Source: Metallyticus violacea
Taxonomy: Eukaryota > Arthropoda > Insecta > Mantodea > Metallyticidae
Direction of reading: 5' to 3'
NCBI GenBank assembly: GCA_030762175.1
Contig: CM060838.1
Location: 21,110,001-21,174,000, forward strand
Length of the DNA: 64,000 nt
In this document: positions 23,317 through 35,378 of the stretch, one piece after another
How positions within the stretch are numbered: the first letter of the stretch is position 1
Layout: each line of letters begins with the position of its first letter
Made by a program: the position numbers and the translations under genes
Notes under the pieces: generated by a model
What the model was told of the DNA's origin: nothing
The model's input: the letters and a program-made list of their open reading frames with translations, nothing else
Database searches by the model: none

Positions 23317-23598
23317 AGGACTGCCACGGGTGGCCGAGTCGTTAAGGAGCGGACTCGTGAACAGCAGATCTGGGGTTCGATCCCCACTGGACCGTCCTCC
23401 CTGACTGAGGATTTTTCCAGGTTTTTCTCAGTCCTCATAAATGGTAAATACCAGGCAGGTACCCTAAACTTCGGCCTGGAACGCTTTCTTCCCTTAAAAA
23501 AAATACTCCTTTCCCATTATATGATTTCATTTTATGTATCATCAGTGTCCACCGCCTGTGGTGCCTCAGTAGTAAAAACGGGAGTTAGACACTATTAA
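23317..23598 (+). mobile_element. SINE family B copy, full length
   Basis: Clean head GCCACGGGTGGCCGAGTCGT, B box GGGGTTCGATCCCC, CCTGACTGAGGATTTTTCCA, TCATAAATGGTAAATACC, CACCGCCTGTGGTGCCTCAG and tail GGGAGTTAGACACTATT. Possible target duplication AATCA(C)GAATA (about 23307-23316 and 23597-23607, one indel). The 115-codon ORF over it is read-through. Confidence 0.9.
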
Positions 23599-23607
23599 TC
23601 ACGAATA

Positions 23608-25209
23608 ATTGATTAGCATTTGCTCTAAACTTTTTTGATCGTCAAAATGCCACAAGATTCAAAAATTTTAGAATGTTATTACTTCGAATAATTTGTTTAT
23701 CGTTTCATTTTCTTTTAGTACGCAGATTCTGACGACCTGACAGCAGGGGCATTGTACAAAAATTTTAATGGGTTGTATCAGACACCGGCCAAATGCAACA
23801 AGAGAAACGAAACAATTTGTTAATCGTTTTATCTTGGTTTTAAGCTTTCCTTCAATATCTAAACTCATGACGTGTTTATTTTTAGTAAAATTAATTATGA
23901 ATAGATAGTTATTATAGCCAGCAAGTTTGGAAATGAAACCATTAATTTACATGACAATGTATAACCTTTATTTTATTTTTCAATGCACTTTAGCAGATTT
24001 AGTAAAACTTCACGTTATTGGTACAAGTGCTGGAAACATATTCGAAGTCATGCGGATTCATTGCTCAGATTCGAACTTAACACTAACCCTGCTGGAATGG
24101 ATTGGTAAAAACTTATCCAACTCTAAGGAAAGCTTTGTCACGCCTATGCGCAAATGCATTAATAAATGACTAGTCGGTGGAGGGTTGGCGTAGAGAGGGA
24201 ACCTGCCGCTGCCGGGAAAGTGATGTGGGGGCGGGGGGTGAATCAGGGGACCGCGTCACGTGCTAGCATCCTGTTTTTGTACACGGCAATCCCATGCGAC
24301 TGAATTAGGAGCAAGACACGGCTTCGACGTTGGAGAGATACCACAGTTATGGAATGGCCACTGTCCTCTGTCAAGAGATTTCACAATGTCAAGCAACGCA
24401 CCGTAAAACAATTGTCTCAGGAACAGAATTAACACAAGTTCGGAACGCATGAGATAAAGAAAACTGTAATGATAGAACAGTATGTGAGAATTAACTGAAA
24501 TAAATGCTGCATTAATGTAATTAACCGTAAATTCTTCAAAAGTAGTTACTAGTTTACTATTTAAATAAAAATAATGCATTTTACGATATTAAGAAATATT
24601 AATTTTTTACAAAGGTTCCAACTCTTATAGCGTTAAACGTTTTCGAACTATTTTCTCTAGCAGTTAATCCACGCGTCTTTACATTTTACAACAATTCACG
24701 TATTTGTATTACTTATTTGGACTTTCAATTGTTAATTTCCTTGAAAACTTCATTTCATTGACCTGGATTTTTTATTTTTAACAATTTTATTTCCTAGTTA
24801 CTGTCATATAAAATATCTCAATTATATAGTATTCTATAACTGAAATGCACAATTAAAATAATTAGATTGCTCTTATCGTCTCGTTTTGTGGAGTTTCAGT
24901 AAGATTTTCTGTTAGAGGTTTGCAATTACTTTCGACTGTCTTTTCATATTCTTAATTTTAAAAATAAAAACTTATGTAGCTATTCCATTGTGAATAACAA
25001 ATTCATCTAAATACAAATGAAAGCAAACTGGCAAATATTTCTTTCGTGTCGCAATATTCTGGGGTAGTTCGTTATTACTCCTTATTTATTTATTTCATTT
25101 TATTTAATCGCATATCTGTGCGTAATCAACATACCACATTTATCCTATCATTCAGGGGTTAACATAGCTCGTCTCTGTAAATATTTGTGGTTTTTCACGG
25201 TAACTTGAT
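23608..25209. other. Non-coding stretch with a GC-rich patch
   Basis: AT-rich except 24170-24300, where GC is high, with CpGs, a G-rich run and a CACGTG-type E box (TCACGTGC, about 24256-24263). It lies upstream of Psc and could hold its promoter or a 5'UTR exon, but no TATA box, initiator or splice donor is convincing. Confidence 0.3.
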
Positions 25210-26896
25210 CTTTAGTTTCTTTGGTTCCGTCCATTCTTGCACCTAAAAATAAAAGCAACGAATAGCAATAAAATCGTTTATTTTTTGTTGATTACTACCG
25301 TTTTCCTTCTCGAACGATATAAATAAGACAAGGATTTATTTATTACGGCATTTATAACGTCATCTAGCGATTTTTCAAGAAATGTTGTTGAGAACCTGAT
25401 AATGATGCATGGTTGTCTAGAATCACAACGGATGTTACACCTCATAATGAAAAGCAATAGTAACATATTTGACGGCTCACAGATTTTCAACCAAGCTCGA
25501 CCTGACCGGGATTGTCCTGTTTTGTCTGCGTTATTAAATGTTAATATTTTGCTATAATAAAACGATATGGAAGAGCATAACGTGTTATTTACTAATGATG
25601 AAAAGGCAACTGTTTGATTTCTTGATGTGTAATAATCAAAAGAAACGTCGCGAGTTCAATTCCCAGTAGATTTTCCCTAATAATCTCAAACAGAATCTAT
25701 ATGTGAATTTGGAAGCACATTATTAAAAGCCTGGCGCTAACTCTAATTCCATTATTGGCTATTTAATGTCGACAATGTACTACAAAAACTCCAGTTGTTT
25801 TATTTTTGCTCACATTTCTCTGCGTATGCAAGAAACATTTAAACAACCATCCTGCGGTTTCATTTTTTATTCCAATGCCAACCCATTGTTCTCATGAACT
25901 TGTGGGCATTCACCCCTTTGGCATGTAGCGGACTTCATAGGCCGGGACCCTCTACGTTGTCCCAGTGGAGATATGGTGAAGGTGATATTCAGTGTTACAA
26001 TGATAAATATAATTATTTTATGACGCGTTTTGTTAGGTGACTTCTTTGTTATGATTGTTGAAATAAGAGAAGCAAAGAATGTGTTAATGAATTGTAACTA
26101 AAATAACATTATTCATTTAAGAGGAAAAAGGATAAAATACTTGGAAGTTACTATCGCTTTTTTGTTAAATTCTCTGGATAAATTAGGACTGCGAAATGAA
26201 TGGCGTGGTATGATTAGTGCAGATGTTTTACAATTAGGGCTTTGGCAAGGATATGAGATTGCGACGGGACGAGGTAAATTCGGAGATGGTTGCAACGAAA
26301 TATACTTTTAAGGTTAGGGGGTTTCCTAAAAGTAAGGCGGGGTACGAATTTAAAAAAAAATTGCTGAAAGAAGATTGCATTAATAAAGTATTGTAACTTT
26401 CTTTCAAAATAGGTCTGATGCTTTCAATTCTTGGCACATAACAAGGTTAATGAAGAAGTTTTAGGTTTGCATTGGAAAGATGTGTGAAAGATCACCAGTA
26501 AATAACACGTTATGCTCTTCCATATCGTTTTATTATAGCAAAATATTAACATTTAATAACGCAGACAAAACAGCACTAATCTAGTGGATCGAGTCCCGGT
26601 CAGGTCGAGCTTGGTTGAAAATCTGTGAGCCGTCAAATATGCTGCTATTGCTTTTCATTATGAGGTATAACATCCGTTGTGATCCTAGACAACCATGCAT
26701 CATTATCATGTTCTCAAGAAAATTTCTTGAAAAATCACTAGATGACGTTATAAATGCCGTAATAAATAAATCCTTGTCTTATTTATATCGTTCGAGGAGG
26801 TAAATGGTAGTAATCAACAAAAAATAAACGATTTGTATTGCTATGCATCGCTTTTATTTTTAGGTGCAAAAATGGACGGAACCAAAGAAACTAAAG
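25210..26896. repeat. 1.7-kb long inverted repeat
   Basis: Left arm about 25210-25602, right arm about 26492-26896, reverse complements at roughly 90-95% by eye, separated by about 890 bp. Both arms include the same short frame starting MKICEPSNMLLLLFIMR (minus 25490-25278, plus 26615-26803), which simply reflects the arm sequence. The right arm has a small insertion near 26575-26600. Outer ends show no clear target duplication. It could be a foldback-type element or an inverted duplication. Confidence 0.85.
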
Positions 26897-27009
26897 AACT
26901 GAGATGATATGGGATTCTAAAAGAGAGGAAGGATATTTATGGTCTTGGAACTTTGAGCTAGGTTTTTAATATACTTCTCAAAAGTTTTTTTTTTTTTTCG
27001 AAATAATAT

Positions 27010-27272
27010 TCAAGGCTCTTTTACTATTGAGACCCCACAGGCGGTGGGCACTGATGGTACATGAAATGAAATAATAAATTGGGAAAGCATTTTTTTAAAA
27101 GGAAGTAAATGTTTCAAGCATTTGTTTAGGGTACCTCTCCGGCATTTGCCATTTATGAGGACTGAGGTAAACCTGGAAAAATCCTCAGTCAGAGAGGACG
27201 GTCCCTGTGGGATTCGAACCCCAGACCTTCCGCTCACGAGTCCGCGCCTTAACGACCTCGCCCACACTGGGT
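27010..27272 (-). mobile_element. SINE family B copy
   Basis: Head CCCAGTGTGGGCGAGGTCGT, B box GGGGTTCGAATCCC, complete body to the CACAGGCGGTGG palindrome region and tail. A T12 run precedes it. It abuts the family C SINE beginning at 27285. Confidence 0.88.
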
Positions 27273-27284
27273 GAACCATGTTTT

Positions 27285-27644
27285 GAGCGGGGCGCCTCAG
27301 ACAATAATGCTGGAATCTCGCACTCGAGAGGTCTTGGGTTCAATTCCCTTTAGGCCGGCCATTGCACCTTCAGTTTTCTTGTGGTTTCTTTGCTGGGTTG
27401 TAATTTTCCGCCCTCTCATTACATATACTTTCAATCCGTTGGTTCTCTTACAAGGGTCGAAAGTGTCAGGGTGAAATAGTCTGGCCCGGTGACGATGGTG
27501 GTGACGATGACGGTGATAGAGGAGGGGGGGTCCATTGATGTCGGGGTGTTCTATCTGCATTCGCACAATAACCGCCCGGTGTCTCCCTCAACTCATCCCT
27601 TCCTCCCGAAGGTGCTCCCATTGGAGGCGCAGGCACAAAGGGCC
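27285..27644 (+). mobile_element. SINE family C copy
   Basis: tRNA-like head GAGCGGGGCGCCTCAGACAA with B box TTGGGTTCAATTCCC (27338-27352), then TTTTCCGCCCTCTCATTACA, GGTTCTCTTACAAGGGTCGA, and the end CGGTGTCTCCCTCAACTCAT, CTCCCGAAGGTGCT, GCGCAGGCACAAAG. The middle (27480-27540) is a diverged GATGGTGGTGAC-type simple sequence. Confidence 0.7.
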
Positions 27645-27792
27645 AGTCGTGAGTAAGACTCGGGTCCTGCAAATATCCTTCGTCCCAGATCAGAGTAACC
27701 AACCTCCAGCCTGCACTTTATATCCTACAAGAACAAGTTCACCAGCTCTTACCCACCAGAAAACTGATCACGGCACCTGTCGCTTCTATTAG

Positions 27793-27852
<60 letters not shown>

Positions 27853-28875
27853 AGAAATCGGAATATTTGTAGCGCACAACGATTAAAAAAACATAAGAAA
27901 TTATTCAATGCCCACTGTCTGGCGTAGGTACATGCTACTAGGTGTTTTTGAATGAATTCCACACTTTGCTGCAGCACTCCCAGAGTGAGAAAAGGAACAT
28001 TGACCTCAGTCAGGAAACATTCACAGCTACTCCGATCTGAAACGCGAAAGCGAATTGTATCTTCCAGCACAATGCATCACTCCCCGTCGTGCAGACATTC
28101 CTAACCAGCTGTTTCATCTTTTCTAAAAACTATATTTCACGCTCTCCTGTGAGGCATGCACGCTAATTAGATTATTTCCCGACATAAACGGATTAGTTCG
28201 GAGTTGGTTCCGGTAAAGTCCGTATATAGGATCTATTAAGGAAGGCAAGACGTCTACAAACTGTTAACATAAAACTTTATGGTCTCTAACGCAAATTCCT
28301 CTTTCGATGAGTTCGTCGACTTTTCTGAGGTGGCGCTCAGCAGGGTTCCATAGAAACATTTTAGTTCTTCTTATTATTTCTTTCTTGTTCCGTGTGGCCG
28401 TTTTTATATATCATAACATGCATTAAAACATCCGTAAATTTGAATTCTTTGTGCTAAATTTTTTTTAGAATCTTAATATGTTAATTATAAATGGAAAACC
28501 ACGAAGGTGAAGCGTAATAAAAGAAACGTTCTTACTTCTCTCTATACTCTCCTTGAATTTAATGTACCTTCGAAATTGTAGATTAAATTGTTGAATATCA
28601 GAAAACAAAACGAAAAGAATTTTAGGGCTTGCTACCACACTTTGATGCTGAAACAATGAAGTCTTGTGGAGTTCTTAAGCAATCCAAAAGGTTAATTTCA
28701 CTAGATGCCAAAATTGCAGGAAGAATTTTAAAGTAAATGCATCTAAAAGTCATACAGAATTTTTTCGATCATCCCAAAATTCAAATAAACCTAGATGAGC
28801 TTGCGATGTTTGCATTTTGGCCTTTTGTATTGTTCAACAAATTTTTTTTTTTTTTTTTTTTTTGGTCTAACATTA
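27645..28875. other. Non-coding stretch with (ATT)n and T runs
   Basis: (ATT)n microsatellite at about 27792-27851 and a T-rich run at 28841-28863. Otherwise no gene or RNA recognised; the ORF at 27789-28070 starts in the microsatellite. Confidence 0.5.
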
Positions 28876-28888
28876 CCTTCCGTGTTTG

Positions 28889-29125
28889 TTTTTTTAATGG
28901 TGTATAAAGCACGTTTTTACTGCTAAGACACCACAGGTGGTGGACACTGATGATACATGAGATGAAATGATATATTGGGAAAGGATTTTTAAGAAAGGAA
29001 ACGCCTAAGTTTAGGATACCTCCCCGGCATTTGCCATTTATGAGGAGTAAGGGAAACCTGGAAAAAACCCCAGCCAGGGGAGGACGGTCCTGGTAACCCC
29101 AGACCTCTAGCTGAGAGTGCGTGGC
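28889..29125 (-). mobile_element. SINE family B copy, head shortened
   Basis: Body from ATGGTGTATAAAGCACG through CACAGGTGGTGG to CCCCAGACCTC; the outer part of the tRNA-like head is degraded. Flanked by a 13-bp duplication with one mismatch, CCTTCCGTGTTTG (28876-28888) and CCTTCCGTGTATG (29126-29138). Confidence 0.9.
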
Positions 29126-29210
29126 CCTTCCGTGTATGCTTTGGCTTTAAGGAGCTCAAACAATTCATTTAAGGCTGATCCCATTGTGAGATGTCCTTAA
29201 TTCACATTTC

Positions 29211-29440
29211 TTGATTTTTTAATGGTGTTTAACGCCCGTTTTAACTTTTGAGGCACCACAAGCGGTGAATGAAGCGTTCCAGGCCTAAGTTTAGGGTACC
29301 TCGCCGGCATTTGCCATTTATGAGGATTGAGGAAAACCTGGAAAAAACCTCAGTCAGGGGAGGACGGTCCTGGTGGGAATCGAACATCAGATCTCCCGTT
29401 CACGAGTCCGTGCCTTAACGACCTTGGCCATTTATGGCGG
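29211..29440 (-). mobile_element. SINE family B copy with internal deletion
   Basis: Same orientation as its neighbour at 28889. About 50 bp between the CACAAGCGGTG block and AAGCGTTCCAGGCC are missing. Perfect 9-bp target duplication TCACATTTC (29202-29210 and 29441-29449). Confidence 0.92.
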
Positions 29441-29449
29441 TCACATTTC

Positions 29450-30129
29450 AAAATGAAGCCACTTTGTAAATACCTACTATTAAGCTGGTTTTTCCTTGTA
29501 AGGTACCTATTACTAATCTACGGTCCTATGGACACTGGTGAACATAACCAATGTATTACTTATCTATTATTTCTCTTTAAAAGAGAAATGCTTTATTTTC
29601 AAATCTGTTTACATTTCCATAACAATTGGGTGACTTTTGTCTGTACTTTGCTTGAGGAATGTTTATATTCAGTATCCGGAACTCAAAGTGGGGTACCTCT
29701 ATATGACGAGTTGAGCTTTAAATCATGTTTCATGTGCTTGACCATGGTCTAAGGAAAGAGCTTTTTCTATTTTTGGGGAGAGGTTTGCACTGATATCTCA
29801 ATAGCTATCTCGGAAATGGTCTTTCAAATTGCCCGTTGCAAGCGTGCGTTTTACCCATCCCAACATCATTGCTTTCCGTGGTGGTTCATGTCAAAGCGGT
29901 CTGGAAGTTTCGTTTTCACGGTGTTCACGGTAATCTGGAATGAGACCTTTCATGGAGTCAAACAGCTGTCACTCATCTTTGCAGGACGGTATGCGGACGC
30001 TGTCCAGCCCTTTTTTGTTTTCTTCTCGTATAGCTTTGTGCGCACCACAAAGATTCACATTACGGTCCCTAACCCGATCTTCGGAAATAAAGGATAAAGA
30101 AAATAGTCCACTTTTCATTTACCCTGGCA
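29450..30129. other. Non-coding stretch
   Basis: No clear gene. The right part may belong to the decayed element at 30130-31230 but is too diverged to align by eye. ORFs at 29816-30097 and 29940-30149 are not recognised. Confidence 0.35.
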
Positions 30130-31230
30130 GCGTCTTTTCATTTCAATGATGTCCTGATGAAAACGCTCGACAAGTTTACTGCCCACAGAGGCGAGATTTT
30201 GTGCGAGAGAGAAACTGTTGTTGATTTTGTTTATTTACGGACGCTCTTTAACATCTCAGGTCATCAGCGTCCCATTCAATTCAGGGCGTGAAACGGCAGA
30301 CAAATTTTGCTCTGAGGCCTCTCTTTCAGACTTGAGGTTCTTTTTCGTGCCGTAAATGTACGACACGGGACTCACGGCTTTACTTCCCTTCCGAAGAAAG
30401 CCATACTTAGGATTTTTACGCCCGAAAAAATTCATCGACATACTATATATCCTCTCTCTCCCGTATATAGATTAACATACTTTATCTTTTAAAATTTTCT
30501 TGATCTGATGGTCAATAAATATATCACTTTACAAATTTTTGGAAATTTGTTTTTCAGGAAAGAAACAGCACACCCATTACTTTCACAAACAGTTTGATGT
30601 ACAAGGAAGCAATAGATTCTTTCAGAACTGACTGATTTCTGTATGAGTGACTCTTTTGCTTTTGCCGGTAACATTTATTTCTGATTCCACTGCATAAGAA
30701 ACATAAGGATGAGTTGTAATGCAAGTAAAATACTATCAATTTGAAAGTTCTAAACATGTGCGAACAACACTAGGTAGACAGCAAAGTTTAATATAGTCCC
30801 TTTATACTACCTCCATAGTCTAATGATCCTTCCATAGCAGCACTGCTTTCAAACTCAGGAAATTGAACAAAAGTCAATCTTCAGATTTATGCTCTGCCCC
30901 AGTGACTTCAACGAAATTCTACATTGTTAAAGAAAACAACGATCCTCCTGTTCAAAAGTACATTTTTTAAACTGTTTTTGATGATGGCGGAAATTGTCAT
31001 TCTGTGATAGGCCCCAGTCTTTCAATCGTGAAGGACGAAATCTTCGTTTGCTTTAGATGAAACAAGATCATGAACCAAATCATTGAGATCTTCTATGATA
31101 ATACACGTGAAAATCGGAAGCAGTAACACTTTCCAAAAATCTAGGTCATTCTGTGCTTCGCCCCGTCATTCATTGTGAATCTCAACACTTTCTTCAGCCA
31201 TTAATCTCTCTGATGAAGTAGGCAAAGGAA
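30130..31230 (-). pseudogene. Decayed copy of the KLGLMKQFV multicopy protein family, split by a SINE
   Basis: Minus-strand pieces in family order: LNDLVHDLVSSKANEDFV (about 31055-31108), KDWGLSQNDNFR (about 30995-31030), SLKAVLLWKDH (about 30825-30860), YIKLFVKVMG (about 30577-30606), SFLKNKFPKI (about 30535-30565) and NLASVGSKLVERFHQDIIEM with KRRCQGK (30130-30205). Stops and frameshifts throughout. A family A SINE (30226-30440) sits between the last two blocks. The family is uncharacterised and multicopy in arthropods; the fragment at 2945 is related. Confidence 0.6.
30226..30440 (-). mobile_element. SINE family A copy, head missing
   Basis: From the tail (TTTATTTACGGACGCTCTTT) to GCCCGAAAAAATTCATCGA; the tRNA-like head is absent. 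Inserted within the decayed coding relic at 30130-31230. Confidence 0.88.
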
Positions 31231-31437
31231 GCTCTGGTTCACCAATGCTCGGGCTTAAATTGGTTTCAGAAATATTAGTCCTGAAAACGTTTCTGTCGGT
31301 TACATAATTTTAAGGCATATTTTATTTTATAAAGCACTTGTATCATACTTCAAATTATAACTGAAGAAACACAAGTAATGAATTTTGTTCATTAAAGAAA
31401 TTTTCGTTTCGGCTTGCGAACTAAACACCGAAATGCT

Positions 31438-31626
31438 GAGCGGTGTGGCTCATAAGGTCACGTTTAGGAATCGCAATCGACAGGTCTAAGGTTCAAATCC
31501 CTTATGTTATTACATGTTTTCCCCTTGTCGCTTAGTCGAATGTTGGAATGGATATTTCCACGAATTTTCCGCTCTCTCATTTCATATCATTTTATTTGGT
31601 TCTGTTATGGAGTCGAAAGTGTGTAG
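31438..31626 (+). mobile_element. SINE family C copy, 3'-truncated
   Basis: Head GAGCGGTGTGGCTCATAAGG with B box AAGGTTCAAATCCC (31488-31501), then CGAATTTTCCGCTCTCTCAT and GTTATGGAGTCGAAAGTG. Ends before the GC-rich 3' part. Confidence 0.7.
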
Positions 31627-32177
31627 ATTTTCATATATAGATTCAAATTTGTCTACATGTAGTTCTAGAAGGAAGCAATTTATGAGGGAAGTTCTGAAAA
31701 ACTCTATTAAGTTGATTTGTATTTAAAATAGCGGCATTGCTCTAGAGCCAACATTTTTGCGAATGAATGTATACTGTCGTGAGACCAGCAGAAAATAGGT
31801 TTAGAACGCAATGTTAAATATCAAATAGAAAAAAAGGCGTAAAACACTTGCAAAGGTGAACAAATTTATAACTAAAGAAAGTATACATAATACTCCTATG
31901 AGAAAATTCTTTCTTAGTACCTTTTTTATGTAATTTGTTATATTTCGCTTAAGATTCTGAAAATGTTCTGCTCTACTCGACGATGTAAACTGTTCTTATT
32001 TCAGGACAAATCTCGGGTTTACTGATACTAAAGAAATGAATTAGCTTCAATAAAAATTGAAATTTTAGCTAGAAAATTGCCTGCAGTTCTTAAATGTATC
32101 AAAAAGTTTATTTGTATTACTGCTTGCATTGAAATGGATTAATAGAGCTGTAGTACTACAGCATTGCTCAATGGCTG
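31627..32177. other. Non-coding stretch
   Basis: AT-rich; nothing recognised. Confidence 0.5.
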
Positions 32178-32590
32178 GCCGTTTGTGCCTACATCTCCAG
32201 AGCACTTCCGGGAGAAAAAGATGAGGCGAGGGAGACACCGAGCGGCGAAGCAGGACGTAGACGAACTCCTAACATTATTTCCAGAATAAAACACCCGAGG
32301 CCGGCAGAGCCTCCATCCAAGGAATTCAGAAGGGGCAGAAACCTAAGCGCAAGCCACCGTCCCAACGCACCAACCCACCTCGTTCTGGAACTTTCGACCC
32401 TGTAAGAGAACCTACGGAATAAAATTATCATTCACTCACAGATAGGAAATTTTCCATCCCAGCATTGGTCTAAGCCACCATAGGAAACCGCGAGAAAACC
32501 CAAGTTCGGAAGGCCGGCACCAAGGAGTCTAAATACAGAACCGTCCGAATGGGAGTCGCAAGTGTTAACACCTGAGTCACACCGCTCAAT
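32178..32590 (-). mobile_element. SINE family C copy, longest
   Basis: Minus strand: head GAGCGGTGTGACTCAGGTGT, AAACTTGGGTTTTCTCGCGG-like segment, GGTTCTCTTACAGGGTCGAA, and the 3' part CGGTGTCTCCCTCGCCTCAT, CTCCCGGAAGTGCT, ending GTAGGCACAAACGG. GC-rich compared with its flanks. The ORF at 32189-32431 is read-through. Confidence 0.75.
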
Positions 32591-33575
32591 AGTGCTATCT
32601 ATTTACTGGGACAATAGAACTGAAAACGCTTTTATTAAACAAGCAACAAACAAAATTTTATTCTCCAAAAAGTTTCAGTAGTTAACGCCAACAAGCATGT
32701 TAAGTTAGCGTTTTTGAAACGTGTCGGTTTATAAACAACTAGTGGTGAACGAAAATATGTCTCCCATAAATATTTACCATTGGATTGAAAATCATTCGAT
32801 TTTAAATAAACAACCCTAGGAGACCCGATATTTATTTTTGGTTTGCACATTCACAACATACTCGCTGTCGGCGTTAATTAATGAAGAAAATTGAATTAAT
32901 TCCAATGTTTTGAGCTATATATCTACATGAGTAAACATGAACCAACTAAAATTGTAAAATAAGCTAAATTCTCGACAACAGAGAAACGTTCTCAGTAACG
33001 TTTAAATTGATGACAGAATCTTGCGCCACTGCGAAGTTCTGTGATAGATGGCGAAATCAAATGCAGGAATATCGTGCTTTTCAAACCTACGTTACCAAAA
33101 TTAAGACACTTCTTAGAAATGAGCACGCTTCTACCGAGCGATCCAATTAACTATGAACCAACTTGCAGTGTTTTTCCACTAAGTATGTGCAGCGCACAGT
33201 GGAAAGAAAGCTAGTTGCTGGCTGTCAGTGTTATAATGTGTGTTTTGTTATGTATTTACTCACTAAGTGAATTATGGCTCAGAATGTTGTTCTAATGCAC
33301 AACGTGTTTTTTATTTACGATTCAGATGTGTTAACTCAATCAGTTTGTCAAGCTCAAAGAAACAAATTTGGGTGTAAAAGTTCCAGCCCATATACTATTC
33401 ACAATCTTTATAATAACTTTCAAGGCCAAGGATAGTGTTCAGGCTAATAAACCTAAGACAATGTAGGGTTTTCGTCAAACATTAGATGGCATCGAATTAT
33501 CATTTGCAGAATTCCCTTCAAAAATCACATAAACGTCTTATAACGTATAATAATATAACAAGCTATAATGTATCA
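32591..33575. other. Non-coding stretch
   Basis: No gene or RNA recognised; AT-rich with short chance ORFs. Confidence 0.5.
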
Positions 33576-33584
33576 ATGAGCAGT

Positions 33585-33894
33585 TTTTTTTTTTTTTGAA
33601 TGATAGATTTATTTATGGACGCTCTTTAACATCTCAGGCCATCAGCGTCCCATTCAACTCAGGGCGTGAAACGGCCAACAAATTTTGCTCAGAGGCCTCT
33701 CTTTCAGTCTTGAGGTTCTTTTTCGTGGCGTAAATGTACGACACGGGACCCACGGCTTTACTTCCCTTCCGAAGGAAGCCATACTTAGGATTTTTACGCC
33801 CCGAAAAAAATCCATCGGTCCTGGCCGGGTTCGAACCCGCAATCTTGGGTTTAGGAGGCAAGTGTGTTAACCACTACACCACCAGGACCACTCT
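33585..33894 (-). mobile_element. SINE family A copy, full length
   Basis: Complete element: head GGTCCTGGTGGTGTAGTGGT, B box GCGGGTTCGAACCCGGCC (33827-33844), body, tail and A-rich end (T run at 33584-33597 on this strand). Perfect 9-bp duplication ATGAGCAGT (33576-33584 and 33895-33903). Confidence 0.95.
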
Positions 33895-33903
33895 ATGAGC
33901 AGT

Positions 33904-35336
33904 GAGCTAAGGCACTTGCCCGAGGCAGAAGAGAAAACAATGAGATTAATGCAATTAATGCCTTTACAGCGTCCAAATTTCTCAACTATTTCGCACCCCA
34001 ACAGTTTCACTTCAGACTTTACGTACTTTAAATATAAAGAAAAATGTACTAAACTAATAAATTTAAACGACGCAAGTAACGAATTGGGGTGTAGTTTTCA
34101 ATACAACCACATGATAAAATGTTTAACTACTAATATGCATATAACTTAGAATTAAACGTTAGATACTAACAGAAACGTTTAGCCGAGTACAACTATTTTT
34201 CAAATAGAACGGGCTACTGATTAATTAGCACGGGCCACGAAGGAGAAGCGTGCCGTTCCTTTGCTCTGGAGAGGACGAATTTATATACACTGGAAACCGT
34301 TTCTGGCACGCTTCGCTGACCACTGCTGCACGTTGCATGCACAGCGAGTAATTCAGGTAACGGTGCCAAGGTTCAACTCCCGTCAAATGTGTTCGTTCAT
34401 TTAATACCAGTTTTCCACATCGTGCCTGCTTGATGCATACACAGGCACCTGTGTCAGTTGATATTTAGAAAGAAACAGATGCTCAGTCAGAGAGTCTGAT
34501 AAGGCGTTTCTTACAAACTCGGAGACTGCTTCCTTACCTCAGTAATACACAGTTAAAGACATGCAATGTTTCCAAGGTTGTGAACCTGAATCGATGACAG
34601 ACCTTTTTACACTTTATGTTGGTCCCATTGTAAATCATCTGTTAGTCAATCATGGTGTCTTATATTTATAAGAAAGTTTTTGTGTCATGAAATTAAAATG
34701 ATGTTGAAAATCGACTTTCGTGTTCTAAATTTAATGAGCGCTACAAAAGAAATATGCTTTAAATATATAAATGTATGAAGATTATAAGCTAATTACAGAT
34801 TTTCAGCAAGAAACTCTTATTATTATAAATTCAACACGAGATTTCTTATGAAATAATTTTTTTTCCCCCTATTTCTTCTCTGCATTTAATGAGGCAGGGG
34901 CTATGCATGAAGTACTTGCACAGTCCTATTTTCAAGTTAGTACACTGCAGTGGGACATTCTCACTTCAGTTACAGTATAGAGTGGATGTCTTTCAACAAT
35001 TCCATGCTTTGAGAACCCTTCCAAAATGAAAGAATTGGTCGAAGTAAGGAAAAACATCATTGAAATAGTTCGTTTCTTTTAATGTTCTCTAGTAAAGTGT
35101 ATCCTTTAGACGAATCACAATAACAGAAACCGAAATAACAGATTTGTAAAGAAGTTATTAATTTAAAAATGTCTACTGTGGCCAACGAATGATGACTGTT
35201 AGTTGATTACATTTTTTTTTTCATCTATGCTTTTATTTTTACAAATCTAAATGACAAATGCATTAAATAAGGTGCGGAAAAAACTCTTAAGTTTATTTTA
35301 TATCAAATGTTCCTGTAAAGTGCAGAACAGCTCAAT

Positions 35337-35378
<42 letters not shown>

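Noticed and set aside
23251..23598. 115-codon ORF, with similar ones at 27010, 29327, 47290 and 20243
   Set aside because: Read-through of family B SINEs.
25278..26803. Two similar 60-70 codon ORFs in opposite orientation as a duplicated small gene
   Set aside because: They fall inside the arms of the inverted repeat. No domain, signal peptide or independent evidence of coding.
33634..33870. ORFs of 61-75 codons on both strands, with similar ones at 21848, 30256, 42932, 52141 and 58743
   Set aside because: They read through family A SINEs. The same peptide (KNPKYGFLRKGSKA) recurs only because the SINE does.
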